Assembly: GCF_014851395.1 (NCBI RefSeq)
Contig: NW_024041150.1
Coordinates: forward strand, 9,296,209 to 9,360,208
DNA length: 64,000 nt
Source of the DNA: Micropterus salmoides
Lineage: Eukaryota; Chordata; Actinopteri; Centrarchiformes; Centrarchidae
Direction of reading: 5' to 3'
In this document: positions 1 to 12,227 of the stretch, piece after piece
Position numbering within the stretch: position 1 is the first letter of the stretch
How the letters are laid out: each line of letters opens with the position of its first letter
Notes under the pieces: model-generated
Database searches by the model: none
What the model saw: the letters and a program-made list of their open reading frames with translations, nothing else
What the model was told of the DNA's origin: nothing
Made by a program: the position numbers and the translations under genes

Positions 1-82
1 CCCAGTTGTCATGGAGATGGATCTGTTGACATGCAAGCTCAGAAGCTGCTAAGAATTTCATCCATAGCATGTTGAGGACTTC

Positions 83-594
83 TTAATTGAATAGTCTGAC
101 ATTTTGGGAAATATGCTTATAGTTGTTTTTTTTGCCGAGAGTTAGACGAGAGGGTTGATACCACTCTCGTGTTTGTGCGGTGAATGTGAAGCTAGAGTGA
201 GCAGGTAGATAGTTTAGCTTAGCACAGCAACTGAAAACAGTGAGAAACAGCTCGCCTGGCTCTGTGCAAAGACAACAAAAGCCGCATCACAGCACCTATA
301 AATGTTTTGTGCCAAATTATTTCTGGGCTGGAAGCAGAAACTTCCTGTTGTCACACTTCAGTTTTTATACAGATTCAAAAACAACATTGTTAATAAGTAA
401 GCTATAGATCTGCTGGATGGGCTTCCTTTCAGCAGAACCAGGCTAGATGTTTTCCCTGTGTCCACTATTTAATGCTAAGCTACGCTAACTGGCTGCAGTG
501 TTATTTTTCCAGTACAGACATGAGAGTGGTATCGATCTAATCATCTAAATCTCGGCAAGAGAGCGATTAAAAGGATTTCCCACAATTCCTTTAA
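83..594. mobile_element. TTAA-flanked inverted-repeat element (family A, copy 1)
   Basis: TTAA stands at 83-86 and again at 591-594. Inside, the left end reads TTTTGGGAAAT and the right end ATTTCCCACAATTCC, so the ends are inverted copies. The interior has no long open frame. Related interiors, including the motif TACAGACATGAGAGTGGTAT, recur at 28434-28823, and related ends at 27685-28075 and 59571-59870. A TTAA target and inverted ends fit a non-autonomous piggyBac- or Kolobok-type element; the superfamily is inferred from the target alone. Confidence 0.6.
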
Positions 595-3500
595 GTATGA
601 AAGTTCATTCTTTTCCTGATGAGTTCGTTGATGAAGATTGTGTGATGTGTTTGAAAGTCTGGAAAAAGCTAGCAAGTGGACACTGAGTTGGGAAAGTTTT
701 TATCAAACTACTATTTCCAAGATCAAGAATGAACTTTTCCGCTCAACAGCACTTACTTCTCATATCATACAGAAATGAATAAAAACAGATGGACGCCTGG
801 AGTGGTAGACAACACATCCAAATGTCTCTGATACAGTAGCATTGTTTGCAAAATGTTAGTTATGATGTAAAATACGGTTGATTTGTAATAAAATTGGTCA
901 AATCATGTAAAAACAAACACTGGTATTATCCTTTAAAGTGCCAAAGTAGTTGTCATTCAGCTTGTGTCCTTAGACAGCGGGGCAACGCTGTGCACTCTGG
1001 GCTGGACTGTTGGATTGGGTACACTCAGAATACACAGTGCTTATACACCGAGAATACTGAAGACATTGTTCACACTCAGTCACCACAAGACTCCACTTCT
1101 ATTAGAGAGAACATTAGCAGAGGAGCAGTTTGGGAATGAGACATGTAAATCTAATGTGTGCAGAAAGAGAAAGACACCTACACATGATGATAGCATACTT
1201 AATGTTTAAGCTATCACAGTTCAACACGGCTACTATTTCCATGTTCCTCGAAAGCTGCGCGGTTAAAAATACATTTGGGATTGAAGCTAGGATTCACAGA
1301 CGAATGAGTGTAGTTTGTCTCACACAGCATGACGGATGTTGTTGTTTTTAATAGCTGGAGGATAAATCTATGCGGGAAATCCCAATTCCTGTGCTCAATT
1401 TATCTGATTAATGAGCTTTCAATGTTCAGTAACACAGGCAAAGAAATGATAGCTGTGATGTTTTCAGCCTCACTACAATATAGATGGGTAAACACTGAAA
1501 CAGTTAAGCTAAGTTCTAAGTAAGTAAGTCCTTAAGTGTCTGTTTCAAATTTCACTACAGGGAAGGGAATGCCAGCTGATCTCATCTGAACTATTTTAAA
1601 TGGTAAAATTTGACTTTAAAGTCGTACTGATTTTGTTGATAGATGTTTGAAGAGTTACGCAATCTGTTCTTTCACACAACTAGACTATGATGGATAGAAA
1701 TCACATCTGAGTCGCGGATTGAACTTTGCAATGTTAACCTGGTTCCTCATTTCCAAGTGTAGACCTGAGGTTTATTTGATAGTTGTTGACTTTTTAAAGC
1801 CTTAGTACCTGCACACACACTGGCAGCTGGCCTACAGTTACATAACGTAAAAGGGATTTTTTGCAATTTATCTCAATGACTGTAAATGTCATTAAAAAGT
1901 AATGATGAGCATTGCGAGTTAGCATCTGATTATAGCTCTGTCTACTATCTCATAATGCCTTTTACTGCTGTCAATAAAGACAGTTTGTACTTTGACTCTT
2001 TATTGAACTCACCTGATAAAAATTTATACCATAGACTATGGGTGTCATCGATGTTTAAACTGACACCATAATGAGATTAAGACAGATGTAATTATAGTTT
2101 TATACATCTGATTTCATCAATGAAAAAACCACGCCCGGTCTGCTCTCCACCATGTTGCTTATGATGACGTTGCAGCCTGCGGAGACCTACTCCTACAAAT
2201 GTTAACACCACCTCTCACACATTTCCAATATCCATTAGGGTTACGTACATATATGGCATTGGTCTAATCACTGCAGTCATTTATATATTTTTTTTAAAGT
2301 TTTTGTATTCCTTGCAGATTCTCTTTTTCCTCACCTTGATGTTTGACTTAAGCTGCTGGTTGTGAGGTGCCAGATGTACATACTGGTTCGCATGATTTAG
2401 CTAACTGAAACAATAAATCGATTAATCAATCGGTCAAATGGTTGACGGCCTGAAAATTAACCAGTAACTAATTTGATTTGACAATCCCACAACTGTCATG
2501 AGATTTTGAATCAGATGTTAAACTCTGGCCAGTGCACAGAAGTCCACGTTATCATCTTTTTCAAGCTGAGCCAGCCTCACCTCAATCCAGTGAGAAAAGC
2601 GCAGACAAAGCCACTAATACAGAAATCGATCGTGCGAAATAACCAACATAGCTCATATTATGGAACCAATTGAGAAAATTAGTTTTAAAGGACCTTAAGT
2701 CATTCTTCAAGCAAAACCACACATTTGTCTGTGTTTTGGACTGTACAATACATGTAATATATAGATGTCCCCTTGGGCTCTGGGAAATGCATTTCTCTCT
2801 ATTTTGTAGACCAAGCAATTAAACAGTTAACCTAGACAACATTTGGCAGATTAATCAAGAATTAAAACAATAGTTGGAGTCTGAACCAAAAGTTTCCAAC
2901 ACACCAATATGTTATTGTAGTTTAAATTTAACATATATACCATACATTCCCATGAGGATTTCTGTAAATACAAACTTATTTGTCTAAATATTTTTCCATC
3001 ACTAGGAGATGTAGTTGTCTTCAGTTAGCTTGTTTGCTTTAATTTAATTTAAAGTGCCCTGAGTTGATATTGTCATTTATAATCAAACATTTTATGATAT
3101 CCACTATGCCTCTGCTGCTGTGCCCAGAAACTCTCTTCAGTGCTGTAGTACTCCATCTAGTGGACCACTGACGCAGCTGCTGTGTGTACTGCACGTCCTT
3201 CCCTGGCAAACTGACAGAGATGATAATGTTCACGCTGCTAAAACAAATATTGAGATTTGGGTGAAACGTTTTTAGGAGTTGCTGCATTTTGGGGACAAAA
3301 TTTTTGCTGAGTTTAACTGACCACACTGAGCTATTTAGAGTTTTTCGTCTTTAGTGTCACAGCTTTGCCAATTAAAAAGCAGTCTTATAAGAAGAATTTA
3401 TTTTCTGATTACAACAACTTTATCTTAAATTTATAAATCAGGTTTCCACTGCCTTTAAGACAAAACTTATCATTGCCTGCAGCATCTGATTGCAGTCCAG

Positions 3501-4723
3501 AAAAGCCCCAGATGCATACCTACTGTAAGAAAAAACAACAACACAATCCTGTCCTAAATATATCCCTGTTGCCTCTGTGCAGTAAGTGAAAGTCAATGTT
3601 ATTGAGGCTCAGCAATGAGGCAATATTTGAATTTCAAATGAGCCTCAGACAGTAGAGAAAGCTAGCATTCAGTCACCCTGACAAGAGTGTACACGAAAAG
3701 TGAAGAGGTGAGCACATGGCACGGCGTTGACAAATAGCTGGTACATTATGCTGAATGAGAAACACTGTTTCAGAGAGGGGAAATGGGATAATTGATCCAA
3801 ATTAGGAAAGAGTGACCTAAAGCACTTTGTGAGTGCCAGCGTAAGGCAGAATGTGACTGGTGTCAAATGAAGTAGGAACTTACACTCCCTGCATGTATAA
3901 ATACAATGATTGATACAGTCGAATGAAGGAATTTGTGCAGGTCCATTTGGTAGAGAGAAGAACAGCATAATAGCAAGAGTAAAACTATTTAAATCAGCAG
4001 GAGATACTTAATTGAAAGACCTTCAAGTTAGTTTTACAGCAAGGTTACAGCATTTTAAAAACTCTTTCCATTACATATTTAAAATTCAACGTCTCAAAAC
4101 CGTGAAATAATATAAAAACAAATCCTTGTCTTAATTGTTGGCTCTCTGCTTGGTAATGGCTTCTCCCCTATCTCCCACATTCAGCGGCTCACCCTTCCAT
4201 ATTTATTTTTCCTGCATCGATGGTGCATTCCAACTCTGAGAGAGGGATTATACGCCTGGCTTGGTCTGCATCCTACAGCCTCTGCTGAAACTGGTGCTGC
4301 CACCTACCACAGGACCTCGGCTGCTCCAGGGCTACCAGCATGGCTTGGGTGTGGGTTTGTAAATGATCCGGGACCAGGCGCCATGCAGTGCCACCCCCCG
4401 AGCAGACCCCGAAACAACCCTGGCATGCATATGTACATAAACTCAGTAGTATCTGAAAATACTTAACCTTTTTACGTGAATTGTCAGACTGGTTGGTGAA
4501 GCAGTTCATTAAAAAAAAAATCCTGAAATGGAAAGATTTTTTTTGTGTTCCCGAACCTGCAGCTCAATCCAGATCTGCACGCAAATTAATCACCATCAGC
4601 ACCATGTGCAACTTTTCATATACCAGTGTATTTTAAAAAGTGTATTTATCAAGTATTTATCATATACCCGGATGTGAGGAAAACTGATGATATGTGATCA
4701 TTATATTAGGTGACATATTTTAT
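595..4723. other. Gene-free stretch, mostly unique AT-rich DNA
   Basis: No open frame has coding character. Around 2400-2490 there is a fragment rich in ATCGATTAATC-type words that resembles a common teleost dispersed repeat; a related fragment ending in GGTTGCAGCCC lies at 38070-38195. About 2690-2830 may be remains of another TTAA-type repeat. A GC-rich islet at 4241-4430 is listed separately. Nothing else is supported. Confidence 0.5.
4241..4430. other. GC-rich islet with open frames on both strands
   Basis: This 190-bp stretch is clearly richer in G+C than its surroundings. On the minus strand a frame reads to a TAG near 4273 with mostly G/C third positions. On the plus strand a frame follows a CCTACAG acceptor-like site near 4279 and ends in TAA near 4363. 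Both strands cannot easily be coding and neither product is recognised. It may be a small exon, a decayed gene piece or just a GC-rich patch. Confidence 0.2.
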
Positions 4724-5147
4724 AGGGGAACATTTTGCACCTTTAATGTAGATGTAAAGTCTGTGTTGATGGTAAACGCAGTCAATTGCATTTGTGTGTG
4801 TTGCTGCTGTCTGTAAATTTACTTGACAGACACGCCCTGACAGGTAACAATATAGCTACATGTGAAAAAGAAATGGTCAAATCAAATGCAGGAATATGTT
4901 TGCTTATCCACGTTGTGTAACTTTGATTAGCACCCAGCAGCTAGCTTGCTCAGAGCTGTAGTGGCACGCTGGGTGGGCGTGGGTGTCAGAAGCTTGTGTG
5001 CAATGCATCCTGCTACATGGGGGCACATGTAGGCTCCGTGAGCAGGAGAACTTGGTCAATATAGCACCAATGAGGAAGCTTTAATTGACTGCATTTACCA
5101 TCAACACTGACCAGACATCCACATAAAAGGTGCCGAATTTACCCTTT
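4724..5147. mobile_element. MITE-like element with about 65-bp inverted ends
   Basis: The left 65 bp and the reverse complement of the right 65 bp align over nearly their whole length. The inner part is almost perfect: GTGTTGATGGTAAAYGCAG near 4771 and its complement near 5104. Outer parts share GCACCTTT/TATGTRGATGT. No open frame of note lies inside. This is a non-autonomous DNA transposon by structure. A clear target duplication is not visible; the right edge has CTTTAA but the left edge lacks TTAA, so the superfamily is unknown. Confidence 0.6.
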
Positions 5148-8100
5148 AAGATTCCAAGATATGTTTGTATTCTGCAATCTGTATGTTAAATCTTTGGTAT
5201 GTTAGCATTTGAGTCTTTACAGTAATAAATTCTGATAATAATTTGTATGAATTAAAGATAATCGTGTCTGATTAAATGTGTTCTGATTAAAAAGTTTGAG
5301 TTGCTTTTTCCAAAAGGTCCACGAGTGTGTCTGTGTTTCTGTATATAAATGGTCCTTTAAAATGGCAGAAGTCATATTGTACCACCTAAGAAGGTCATTG
5401 GAGTTTAGCAATAAATGTAAAACATGAAGCTATAATTCCCACACTCCAGCTTGATTGAAGAGATGTTAATTACAATCATCTCATTTCCCTTGGCTGATTT
5501 TAATTTGCACTCAGTGCATTTGACCCAATTTTGTTTTAATGAAGTTGGCATTTTCAGTAAAGTTCAGATGACTGAAATGTTTCCGCAGAGACAACTTTCG
5601 GGTTTACATTGCAAGGCCAACACTTTCAGTTCTGTGTCAGACATTTTACTGTATATTAAACAGATTTCAGTTCAGCTGACTGTCATCAGTGTTTTGTCGC
5701 TTCTCATGACAACCTAACACCTTCTCTTCCTCGGCAGATGTCCACGTACTAATTGCTCAATTCAACACATGGGCAAACAAACAGAGGCTTGTTCATAATG
5801 TGTGTGACCATGGTGCAAACCTTCGACCCAAGTCGTTAAATTGTTTAATTGTCATCAATAGCCACTTGTCATTAAATACTCCACAATTACTCTTCCACGA
5901 GGGTATAAGGTGACTGTAAGTAATATTCTGTGACAAGCATCTTCATTCTCACAAGTTGTTCTAATACCCTTGTAGTTCTTCCCACCTAATCTTGACATTT
6001 CCTCTCCACTCCTCGGTCGCTGAGGGTTTTGTGCCAAGAGGACGAACTCTAAGCTCTTAATTGCAGGTGGTGTGTGTGTACCCTTTTCCCCAATCCCAAC
6101 CCCTTTTGTTCGCAGCGCTGTGGGAGAAACAAAGGCTCCTTTTTTTCACTCCCTGCCTTGACTCTCAGAACTAGCGTGGGGACGAAGAAAGGATTAAGTC
6201 AACATTTCTCATGACCTCTGAAGCTTGGGGTTGGAGGGAAGCTTGTGTGGTGCTTACAATAGGCAACATGGCAGAGGTGTTTGTGTGTGTGTTTGTGTGT
6301 CGAATGACCAAAGTGGTGGAGAATTCAACAAAAAATTAATTGTACTGCAGCATAATGACAATATACACACCTTAAAATACTTCGCACACATACCCATTCG
6401 ATATTAGTGTGCCTAATATCCAGACATTCCCACAAATCAGTAATCAAGTGCAAATACAATCCTGCACGGTGCAGCTCAAAAAATCTCTCCTGCTGAAATA
6501 GAATGAGTCATAAAGCATGGAGCAGGCTGCTACAGTTAACTGTTGTTGTTCATTTGTTTCCCAGAAGCTCCATTTTGGCTAATTAGTCTTGACAGTAACT
6601 TTTCCCTGCGGTGTTGATTAGATCTAATTAATGACTGCAGGCAAGATGAAGGACTGGTGCCCTGAAGGAGCCATTTTCATTCATCCCAGGATAATTGAAG
6701 CTGTCCTTTTTTCCCCCACAAAGACAAAACTATTCTCCTATTTTTATTTCGTGGGTTTTTGTTCTCATTGTTATTGCTTTAAAAAAAAAAACTGGTGTTA
6801 TAGTATTATTTTGAGCATTTTACGGTGTCAGCAGAGGTCTATTGATTTCATGTGATGTCATGTCCTTGTAGTCGAGTTGTGCCTTTGAGCAAAGTGCTGA
6901 TTCCCTAACTTCACGTAAGTTCATGAATATGAAGCAGGCAGTGCTGGGGGGTAAAGCAAACACAAGCAACTTTCTCTGGATTAATCAAGTTTAAATGGAA
7001 ATCGACGACTGCAAGTGTATATGTTGCGATAAGACTTTGTAAAACAACGATAAGTTTCTTCACCAGTAAGCTCCCCCTGCTCTTTTCTCCAACATTGCAT
7101 CAAACAATCATAATCTTTCCATAGTTACTCATCCACAGCTGCCTGCCATCTTCCATCAGTTCTATGGAGTGGAGACCTTTAGGGATTAGATCTGAGGTGA
7201 ATGTCTCATAGGAAAAAGACCATGCCGAACTACGCATATTGCAAGGGAGCAGATAGTGAGGACAATCTGATTAACAGTGTGAAAATGTTCCTTATCTGCG
7301 ATGACTTGAAACCTCCATACAAAGACAGCAACAGCCAGAGAGTGAGAGAGATGAGATGATTAAGGTGGAGATGGATTCGTCACGTATGTCCAACATCTGC
7401 CAACAAGTCACAGCAAACATTTTGCAGTTCTTTAAGTGGCCAAACTCATCATTAACAACTGAGAGTGGCTATATTTTTATCCAAGTGTTGTATTTTTATT
7501 TTTGTATTTGTCTTAACTTGATCAGCTTATGTGCACTTTTTAACAAAGTAAAATAAATTTCAACATATATTTTTTCAGAGAAGAAAAATGTGTTTGTACA
7601 ACAAGCAAGGTCTGCTGCTACGTACTTGGTTCAAATGCAGACTATGTGCACTCATCAAGACTTCTTTTTGCACTAGACTTAAAGAAATCATGAACAAAAC
7701 AACTCAACCTCACCTTAACCACACTCACTTACAGTAAACATGGACAAAATATCTCAAACATAAGGCTGCGCAAATCATACTTTCACATTAACAATCATTA
7801 ACAACAATCTCATTACACTATTCAGTTCAAAAACTGAAAAGTTAAAAAAATTAATGTAAATGATAATCATCATCTTCCAAAAATATAAACTGTGTTGTTT
7901 CTCTTGTACTTTAATGCTTCTGTGCTGTCAGTTCTGAAGCCAACATGATCCATTATTGTCTATGGAAACTGGTCTTGTCCCCCTTCCATACATCAATGCG
8001 GTTGGTCCTATTATCCTGGTCCTTCATTCCTATGCTGGTGCAAGCCATAACCCAGAGCAGAGTACAGTATTTTCATCAACCCCTTGGCCTATATAGCTAT

Positions 8101-8743
8101 CCCACATTTTCTACGACATGCAGTGTGTAATGACTGCATGGTTGGGGAGAGATATGGGGGCTCCTGGTGAGCGTTGCAGGGGCTGGTGTCGGTGTGTCTT
8201 GGAGCTCCTCAAGTTTATCTGGAGATACTCTGGAGTCTGATCACGGACTTGCTTCCATCACCACCTGCTCACAGATATCCAAATAATTACCTGCGTACTA
8301 ATGTGGGTGTTGGTCCTTATCTGCAGCCAATCGTAATGAAACATGATGGAATCGCTTCCATTGCTCATGGCATTGCTCATTTCTGATTAGCAGTTTCTGT
8401 TGTTATTTCTATTTTTATTTTATATACTTCTTCTTATATTTTTCTCTATTTAACTGTATTTATTTCTGTCCTTGTGCTTCTGCAGCACCTGCATTCCCCC
8501 CTGGGCATATAACAAATATTGCATTTATGATTGTGAATTAATCATTTTACCATCTTTTATTGCCTTGAATGCTTACAAGAAAAATAAATAATAAAACTTG
8601 TTGCAAACTGCACAGGCCTGACTTGACAAGTGGACCAGTCACTAATGCCAAAAACTAAGATACTGATTGTCAGAGATAAATTGACTTGTTTTGTGTGGGA
8701 AAAGTCTGGCATTCATCCATCACTACAGGCAGGTTTACAGAAC
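5148..8743. other. Gene-free stretch, mostly unique
   Basis: No coding exon is supported. Two parts (about 5440-5740 and 6540-6700) are free of recognisable repeats and rich in homeodomain-type words such as CTAATTAG and TAATTA, which makes them weak candidates for conserved non-coding elements. A short GT-rich patch lies at 6275-6300. Nothing else stands out. Confidence 0.4.
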
Positions 8744-8751
8744 AGAAGAAG

Positions 8752-10537
8752 AAGGGTTGGGAGGGTTACTAATTACTTATTTAAAAATTTAATCAGTAAC
8801 GTAATCCAAGTACTACAAAATAAAAGTAATGTAATCTGATTACTTTTAGTTACTTTTGGATTACTTACTTCAATGCCAAATAGGCAAATGAAAACAAGAG
8901 AAGTATCAATGATGTATTTTCTGCTCAGTGTATTTTAGAGAAACATAAAATAACAAAATTTCATATATAAATGTTTTTTATTTTATATTTGCACTATGTC
9001 ACCACTATGGCATTATCTCACTCATCAATGACAAAAACATTGGCAAGTCAGCAGGACGACAACTTTTAAAATACGTGTTTTCTGAATGGAGTTTGGATTG
9101 ATCAGGTCAACGACAGCTGGAATAAAGTTACAGACACACATTTATAGTTATACGAAAGAAGCTGTTTTCAATCACAGAAAGTAAATTCACTCAAGTGATA
9201 ATTTTTTTGAATGAAGAGTTGTGTTTATTGTTCCATGTGCCGTGGTCATGATCACATAAAAGATTAGTTAGTACTTTAACACATCCTGAAGTTTTAAATG
9301 TCAAAGTTTTACAGTTTAGAAGCTAGTAAAGTTTAAACGTCACGCAGCCATTCTACCTTATTTAGATACGCCGGGAGCGGGGCAGAGTCCACTGGACTGC
9401 AGGCTGGACCACCAGGATACTTACAGCCAAACAATAGGGTCTTCACAGGAAAACAGGCCGCAGATGTACAAAAAGGGCAGCCAATATCTAATCCAAATGT
9501 GCATTAGCTGTTAGATTTTCTAGTTAAGCTAGCGAAGTTATATTTGTACAATTTTTTATTAAGAAAAGGGACATAATGAGTTTGCAACTATGTATTAAGA
9601 AGGGCAGTGTCAAGCTTTCTAAATAAAAACAAGAACAGCAAACTATTTTAAATGTATATCGTTGTGTTTCTTCCGTCCCACCCCTGTGTTTCATCCGTCC
9701 CGCACAGTAGGGACGAATGAAACAATGCGCACCATTCCTTCAAAGTCCAATTATATTGAAGTCGTTCCACATTTTAACAAGATAACAACTCGTATTGATA
9801 GAACACACACGTGAGTTGTTGATGACAGCAACAAATGATTTCTGTCTGTAATGTTATATTTTAAAATGACGTTTATCTGAAAAGTGTTTCATTCGTCCCG
9901 GCTCTCCCCTAGTAGTCCAGCAGAAGTCTGGTGCCATCCGACGCTAACAAAAGCAGTGGAACCGGATGTGCACGGAAGCTAGCTGCCGATAAGCGCGAGT
10001 GAAGATAAATCAAATTGTAATTTCAAAAACTAAAGTAAAAAGCTAATTTCATAAAACCTGTTAACTCTGACCTCGGTGTAGTTGTCAGAGCAGAATCCAG
10101 ACCCACTACAGGTGTTTATTTGTCTGAACGCTGCAGCGCTGCTCCCCGTCCACTTCCCCGTTTTTTAGCAGCTCCCCGTCGGCCAGTGGATTGTCATTAA
10201 ACCGCTGGCCTGGTCCTCTCCAAACACCGCTCTGAAGCTGCTGGTGACGTTTGGACAATGTCACTGCTGATAGACTTTCGCAACATCGTGTCAAGCGAAT
10301 TTCTCGCCCAAGTTGAAAAATTTGAACTCGCACAAACCAGCGAATTGCGCGACAAATGCCTCATTCGCGCCCCCCGGAGCGAATTCACGTCTTTGCATTG
10401 ACTTTGTATGTAATCAAGCTGCCCAAAACCCTGGATTCGCTTTCGGTGTGAACGCACCTTAACGGAATACAGTTAAATTTTTTTTGTACCCTAACTACGT
10501 AACGGCGTTACATGCAATTCGTTACTCCCCAACCCTG
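8752..10537. mobile_element. hAT-type DNA transposon, non-autonomous
   Basis: The right end, read on the minus strand, begins CAGGGTTGGGGAGTAACG; the left end begins AAGGGTTGGGAGGGTTACT, the same terminus with changes. AGAAGAAG directly precedes the left end (8744-8751) and directly follows the right end (10538-10545), an 8-bp duplication as hAT elements make, although the GAA-rich context weakens this. The interior holds no transposase frame. It contains GTAATC/TTACTTTTAG-rich subterminal sequence, a repeated GTTTCATTCGTCCC motif, and a GC-richer block at about 10080-10460 that begins, on the minus strand, AAGGTGCGTTCACACC and may be a separate insert. Confidence 0.65.
9664..9899. repeat. 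Four copies of a 14-16 bp GTTTCATTCGTCCC motif
   Basis: Copies on the plus strand are at 9664-9679 (with TTCTTCCG), 9686-9701 (TTCATCCG) and 9884-9899 (TTCATTCG). One inverted copy is at 9710-9723. The second and third form a hairpin with a 14-bp stem, one mismatch, and the 8-nt loop GCACAGTA. They lie inside the hAT-type element and may be subterminal transposase-binding motifs or the ends of a small nested element. Confidence 0.6.
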
Positions 10538-10649
10538 AGAAGAAGTGATGAGTAATAGTCTGTTCTCTATTTTCACTGGCAAGTGCAGATTTTAAGAGAT
10601 AATTTATGATGTATAGCAACACAGCCTGTAAAGAGGTTTCCCATGTCTT

Positions 10650-11560
10650 GTTAGCTATGGATGGTAATGTTGTCAGTTGGCCTGTCTGTCGGTCTGTTGG
10701 TCCACAACTTTGGACCACACTGAAATATCTCAACAGCTGGATGGATTGGCATAAAATGTAGTGCAGATATTCTTGGTCCCCAGAAGATGAATGCTTTTGA
10801 CTTGGGCAATCTTTTGACTTTTCATCTAGCACCACCAGCAGGTCAAAGACTTTACTTATCCTGAGAAACATCCACTCAATAGATGGGCAAACAGTGGATG
10901 AATCCTAGAGACTTTGGTGATCCCATGACCTTTACCCTAGCACCACCATATTCTGTTGAGATATGTGGTTTAAGTGAATGTCTCGACAACTGTTGGATGG
11001 ATTGTAATGAAATTTGGTACACAAAATTATGCCCCCTGCATGATGAATTATAATTTATAATCATGTCAAATTGTAATTTGTCCAATACTTTGACCAAATA
11101 CAGTAACACTTTATAATACACTTTCACATGTACTGGTTCCCACTGCTGCTAAATGTATTACTCTGGGGAACAAGGCAGTAGCACATGGCATTTTAGGGGA
11201 AATTAATTATACTCTAGGTATATTTATAAATACTGGGTACCTACAGAGTAACTGGGAAACAAAATTTTTGGGGAAATTAGTTTTAATAACACTGGCTCGC
11301 AATAGTCTTGTTTTCTTCCAGCAGACCTACATTTAAGTACCAGAACTTGTTAGTATTTCATTGGTACCTGATTCATACCCAAATACGTGCAAAACAAATG
11401 ACCCATCAACTCCCATCAACTTCAGCAACATTGTATTTAGTCCATGCTAATATGCTAAACTGCAATGGTAAACATTATATCATCAAAATCAGCATGTTAG
11501 CACTGTCACTGTGAGCATGTTGCCACAGAAGCTGTGCTAAATGCAAAGCTGTAATTGCAT
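10650..11560 (+). repeat. Dispersed repeat family B, copy 1 (interrupted)
   Basis: The copy carries TGGACCACACTGAAATATCT, then GGATGGATTG-type words, TTTGGTGATCCC, and, after an insertion at 11102-11378, the far end with ATGGTAAACATTATA and AGCATGTTAGCA. The same order of words recurs at 51410-51570, 53605-54485, 61765-62165 and 63756-63900. It is a middle-repetitive family of a kind common in percomorph fish. The internal open frames are incidental. Its mode of spread is not evident. Confidence 0.65.
11102..11378. mobile_element. 277-bp insertion inside family B copy 1
   Basis: CCAAATAC occurs at 11094-11101 and again at 11379-11386, exactly where the family B copy is broken; the family B sequence resumes as GTGCAAAACAAATGAC. 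The insert begins AGTAACACTTTATAATAC, close to the ACACTTTA-type terminus at 23009. It contains repeated GGTACC/GGTTCCC words but no good matching terminus at its right end. An 8-bp duplication suggests a hAT-type MITE. Confidence 0.55.
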
Positions 11561-12183
11561 AGCTGTAGCCTTTCTCCTCCTTGTTGAACTAAACATTTCA
11601 CTAATAATCATTTCTAGGGAGGGAACTTGGTTATTGGTTTGAAAGACTGACAGGAGGCTGGCTCAGCTCTGGCAGAACTTTTCCATCCCGCTCTTTATGT
11701 ATCTCTACACCTGTTTAAATCCTGCTCCTCCCACCACTCTCAATGCCCGGCATGACAGACATACAGCTGAGCAGGACTCCCGGGGTCTCAACAATGGCGA
11801 ACTTTCCTCAAACACAGGGGAAACATTTGGGAATTACGACGTAAGTTTTTCAGAGTCAATCACCTAGAAAATAGAGCCCATGAATGGATGACTAGACCAA
11901 TATATGGCCATTTAGGCACAGAGGGCTAACCAAAGAGCACAGTCAGGTGGAAGGAATACAGGCATGCTGGGAGTTGAGGGTGTAAATTAAAACTCGCCCA
12001 CGGATAAAAAATGTGGAACAACCTTTCTCACGTTTTTAGAGAATAGCTGTCAAACTGGCATGAGTCAATTGTTGCTTGGATGTGCATGAATAAAAATGTC
12101 GTAGTGAGTGATTAGCTTTTTATTATTGTCATTGTGCAGCGGCATATTTTGCCACATTTTGATGTTGAAAATGATAAGATTTA

Positions 12184-12227
<44 letters not shown>

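Noticed and set aside
10491..11127. Minus-strand frames of 126 and 83 codons
   Set aside because: They lie across the end of the hAT-type element and in family B repeat sequence and are not conserved in the other family B copies.
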